Shown here piece after piece: positions 61,701-64,000 of a stretch of 64,000 nt of DNA. Origin of the DNA: Oxyruncus cristatus. Its lineage: Eukaryota > Chordata > Aves > Passeriformes > Cotingidae. The DNA lies in NCBI GenBank assembly GCA_013399855.1, contig VXAY01002251.1, positions 62,001 to 126,000 of the forward strand, read 5' to 3'. Both the position numbers and the translations under genes were made by a program. The notes beneath the pieces were generated by a model. It saw only the letters and a list, made by a program, of their open reading frames with translations. It was not told the origin of the DNA and ran no database searches. Position 1 is the stretch's first letter, and every line of letters begins with the position of its first letter.

Positions 61701-63688
61701 TACATCAATATCCATCTGAACCACTCGATCTATTTTTACTCACAGTTTTCTCATGATTCTCTTGCACTGTGCAGGATTGAGCAAGAAAACAAAATCTGGA
61801 TCCTAACCATATTCCAGCCAAAGAAAGAGGTTCAGCAAAATTCAAAGTACTGTCTCTTGCTAATGTAGGTCCTAAGTAAACAAAAGAACTTGGCAGGGAA
61901 GTCATTTTATATTAGAAAGTTTATTTATAGTTCATAGAAAATTTCCTCCTCTCAGGCTGCAGCAAATCAAATATGAGTATCTTAGTTGATGGGATTTCAT
62001 ATAAAAGAGAACACTGGGTCCAAAATCATAGAAAACAGTCATCAGTGGTAATTTAACTGGATAATCTAAATTTTTATTATTTCTGCCTTTGAAGAGAAGG
62101 AAAAATAAGATTAAAGAAAATTTAGTCATGTCGGCTTATAAGATTCTTTAAATGCCCTGAGTTTAGACATAGCACTGCCCTTTCCACTTATTTTCATTTT
62201 TTATTTTAGGATAGCTGGTTGTGACAGTGCTTAAAATGAATGTTAAGTGAAGATGTCAGCTGATATTAAAAGAAAATAAGATACACTTTTGCAATTTATC
62301 CTAAGAAAGATGCAAGTTAAACCAACGTTTAAAGACATCTGCCTTTCAATGCTACTTTAGTGATCCTGACATTTCACAGGTTTGAGAATTATGCGATATT
62401 TTGCAACTACACATAGGATCAATGATTTGTTTTATATTGAACTCCCTTGCTAATGTGCCTCAGTTTCTAAGTAGCATAAATTATATAATTCATTGCAAAC
62501 AAACAGAGGAACTGCATGAAGAACTCAAATTCCGACGGGAAGGAGACTGAAAGAAAAAAACACTCCCAAGAGGAAATCTTTTGCTTTTAACTGTAGACCT
62601 AATCCAAAGCTTGCTGAGGTCAGGTTTCTCTTACAAACAGCAGCGCCCTCTTAATCCGTACTGTTATTGAGGCAACTACCTGGGCAGAAATCCAAACTCA
62701 GATCTGATACTGTGGGACAAAGGGTAATGGCTTCAAACTGAAAGACGGAAGATTTAGATTTGATATTAAGAGAAACAGTTATTTTCTGTGAGGGTGGTGA
62801 GGCACTGGAACAGGTTGCCCAGAGAAGCTGTGGATACCCCATCCCTGGAAGTGTTTAAGGTCAGGTTGGATGGGGCTGTCAGCAGCCTGGTATAGTGGAA
62901 GGTGTCCTTGCCCACAGGAGGGTGGTTTGAACTAGATTATCTTAAAGATCCCTTTCAACCCAAACCATTCTATTAATGATTCAATTAATATGAGTGGTAA
63001 TTGGAGGAAGACTACATTCAGAGAGAGATACTTAGTCAAGTCCTTCTAAAATACACATCAGACAGCAGGGAAATATAAGCCTAAACTCAGATATTGTTCA
63101 GAACGCGTTACTAAAGTGGTGCCTCATCACAAACTGACCTAAAAATACAGCCCATTATTGTAAAGGTAAATTGCTGAGGTTCTCAAGGACACTCTGCTGC
63201 AGCTACTTCACCGTGTACTTCTGCCTTTCACATATACCCTGACTACTTCTCCTTCCAATCAGGATCACATGTCCTTCCCCTGGCTATGAACAACCTCTGG
63301 GAAGCATTTGATGTGCAAACAAAAATAAACTGCAGGACCTTAAAGACTCCAGCCTTCCACAGCAAGTGCTCTGTACATCAGTGCCAGTCAGTAGACCGTA
63401 TCTGAGAGAAAAAGCACTGGACCTAGCCACATCTTTGATTTAAATGAGCTAACTAATGCTCTTCTTTCAGAGCTGAGATCGATCCGTCTACAGCTCTGTG
63501 AAGCTGTGTTACATTGTCCATATTGGATGTAACTGAGTGTGGCAGTTTGCTCTTCTCAGGACACTCTGGCATGTGCTGAGCTACTGCAGAGCCTGGGGAT
63601 GTTACTGCTGGTGCATAAAACAGACCCTGTGATTGTTGGACATACTGCTTGTATCATCAAAAACCTGAGCCTTTCCAAAAACAGACAG
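43571..63688 (+). CDS. Vac8-like armadillo-repeat protein, membrane-anchored (continues past right edge)
   Basis: Ten exons on the plus strand (43571-43796, 46896-47015, 47963-48082, 49160-49279, 54308-54430, 55463-55545, 56796-56921, 57742-57787, 58938-59068, 63560-63688) have GT/AG borders and join in one frame to 408 codons, still open at the edge. The protein begins [10 protein letters not shown]: Gly2 could be myristoylated and Cys5/Cys8 palmitoylated, as in yeast Vac8 (MGSCCS). A Cys cluster CSCLK follows near residue 41. From about residue 80 come tandem ARM repeats, shown by [39 protein letters not shown] and [10 protein letters not shown], with the usual period of about 41. The ATG is in strong context (A at -3, G at +4). 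Vac8-type proteins are scaffolds on vacuole or other membranes; the function here is inferred. Other membrane-tethered ARM proteins are possible. I do not recognise a human counterpart. Confidence 0.85.
46896..47015 (+). CDS. Vac8-like gene, exon 2 (120 nt)
   Basis: Residues 76-115, [20 protein letters not shown] then [18 protein letters not shown], the first ARM-type repeat. Phase 1 in and out. Confidence 0.87.
47963..48082 (+). CDS. Vac8-like gene, exon 3 (120 nt)
   Basis: Residues 116-155, [20 protein letters not shown] then [18 protein letters not shown]. Acceptor TTCTTGCAG, donor GTGAGT. The same length and phase as exon 2. Confidence 0.87.
49160..49279 (+). CDS. Vac8-like gene, exon 4 (120 nt)
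   Basis: Residues 156-195, [20 protein letters not shown] then [19 protein letters not shown]. Donor TTCAG|GTGAGT. Confidence 0.88.
49440..50430 (-). mobile_element. Old CR1/L3-like LINE remnant (intron 4)
   Basis: Decayed reverse-oriented LINE text: aagctcttttaagactcttt, caatatttcagctgtggtct and agaccagtccttgtggaatt resemble antisense CR1/L3 3' regions. The limits are approximate; open frames inside it are not genes. Confidence 0.45.
52967..53008. other. Assembly gap (42 N)
   Basis: Unknown bases follow a T run in intron 4 of the Vac8-like gene; probably a poly-T tract that could not be sequenced. Confidence 0.99.
54308..54430 (+). CDS. Vac8-like gene, exon 5 (123 nt)
   Basis: Residues 196-236, [20 protein letters not shown] then [19 protein letters not shown], a textbook ARM repeat with the conserved Asn of helix 3. 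Confidence 0.9.
55463..55545 (+). CDS. Vac8-like gene, exon 6 (83 nt)
   Basis: Residues 237-264, [20 protein letters not shown] then SPDSEVQ, the first two thirds of the next ARM repeat. Phase 1 in, phase 0 out. Confidence 0.9.
56225..56450 (-). mobile_element. Possible ancient CR1-like fragment (intron 6)
   Basis: Text such as aaaatttccttgtctgcagt followed by tcaacctgtttcttctaatt resembles antisense CR1/L3 3' sequence, strongly decayed. Tentative. Confidence 0.3.
56796..56921 (+). CDS. Vac8-like gene, exon 7 (126 nt)
   Basis: Residues 265-306: [20 protein letters not shown] closes one ARM repeat, and [17 protein letters not shown] opens the next. Phase 0 on both sides. Donor AAG|GTAAAG. 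Confidence 0.9.
57742..57787 (+). CDS. Vac8-like gene, exon 8 (46 nt)
   Basis: Residues 307-321, [15 protein letters not shown], helix 3 of an ARM repeat. Acceptor CACAAGCAG, donor GTAAGC. Confidence 0.87.
58938..59068 (+). CDS. Vac8-like gene, exon 9 with tandem NAGNAG acceptor
   Basis: Residues 322-365: [20 protein letters not shown] then [20 protein letters not shown]. The acceptor is ccagcag, so the exon may also start at 58935 and gain one alanine. The 3' half is clearly more GC-rich than its neighbours. Confidence 0.87.
60432..60598 (-). mobile_element. CR1 LINE fragment, 3' end (intron 9)
   Basis: Reverse-oriented CR1: cacagaatcacagaatatgc at the start, then the gtccaactctcagccctgca, cccccaagagtcacacca and cgcttcttgaactctggca blocks. 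The same subfamily as the copy at 37.3 kb. Confidence 0.9.
62703..62985 (+). mobile_element. CR1 LINE fragment, sense orientation, 3' end (intron 9)
   Basis: Sense CR1 3' end: gagggtggtgaggcactgga, aacaggttgcccagagaag, ggatggggctgtcagcagcc, then tttcaacccaaaccattct and an 8-base-type tail. The copy is oriented opposite to the 60.4 kb copy in the same intron. Confidence 0.92.
63560..63688 (+). CDS. Vac8-like gene, exon 10 (129 nt)
   Basis: Residues 366-408: [20 protein letters not shown] then [20 protein letters not shown], another ARM repeat. Acceptor CTTCTCAG, donor GTAGGT in phase 0. The reading continues beyond the window. Confidence 0.86.
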
Positions 63689-64000
63689 GTAGGTACCCAA
63701 TATTTTTCACTGAGCTATACCCTGGGAGGTTGCCATTATGATTATATCAAGTCAGCACTAAAAAAAAGTTAAAATTTCTGTGGATAATTAAACATATGCC
63801 AAGGATATTCTATACAAAATTCTACATATGAATAAAAGGACCTGATGTGCCATAATGAAAGTAGGGTTTATTCATATTTTCCCAATATAATAATGCTAAT
63901 GAAAATAAGAAATATTTAATTTTTCCTATCAGTGGTGTGGTTACCTAATTGAAATGACTGCATCATAGGTATAAAATGTTCTCCTAGCAAATATGTTTCA

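Overview
This is vertebrate nuclear DNA, almost certainly from a bird. The genes have GT-AG introns, there are several CR1 LINE fragments of avian type (3' ends with the typical 'cacagaatcacagaat...' start or '...caacccaaaccattctat' end), introns are compact, and CpG islands mark two promoters. Gene order MTFR2-BCLAF1 matches human 6q23.3, recalled from memory. I could run no search; all identities come from reading the translated exons.

Layout. (1) 1-8,950, minus strand: MTFR2 (mitochondrial fission regulator 2). Six coding exons join in frame to 332 codons; the last C-terminal exon was not found and may lie beyond position 1. Its CpG-island promoter is at about 8.3-8.9 kb. (2) About 9-28.1 kb, minus strand: BCLAF1. 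Eleven coding exons join without a break into exactly 920 codons, the human length as I remember it. The noncoding 5' part runs through a roughly 8 kb interval to a CpG island at 36-37.2 kb. (3) 31-37 kb also holds unexplained signals on the minus strand: an apparent terminal exon with its own AATAAA (31.3 kb), and an open segment with a strong splice donor in the CpG island (36.94-37.03 kb). (4) 37.2-43.5 kb: intergenic, with old CR1 fragments. (5) 43,571 to beyond the right end, plus strand: an armadillo-repeat gene resembling yeast Vac8. Ten exons joined in frame give 408 codons, still open at the right edge. The protein starts [10 protein letters not shown], a likely myristoylation/palmitoylation signal, and then consists of tandem ARM repeats, with several introns falling once per repeat.

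The three named genes have different roles: MTFR2 in mitochondrial dynamics, BCLAF1 in nuclear RNA processing and transcription, and the Vac8-like protein as a probable membrane-anchored scaffold. Nothing suggests a shared pathway. The Vac8-like gene, between BCLAF1 and the place where I recall MAP7 in human, is the least familiar item: I know of no human gene there. Sequence quality is good apart from one N at 36,440 and a 42-base gap at 52,967-53,008.
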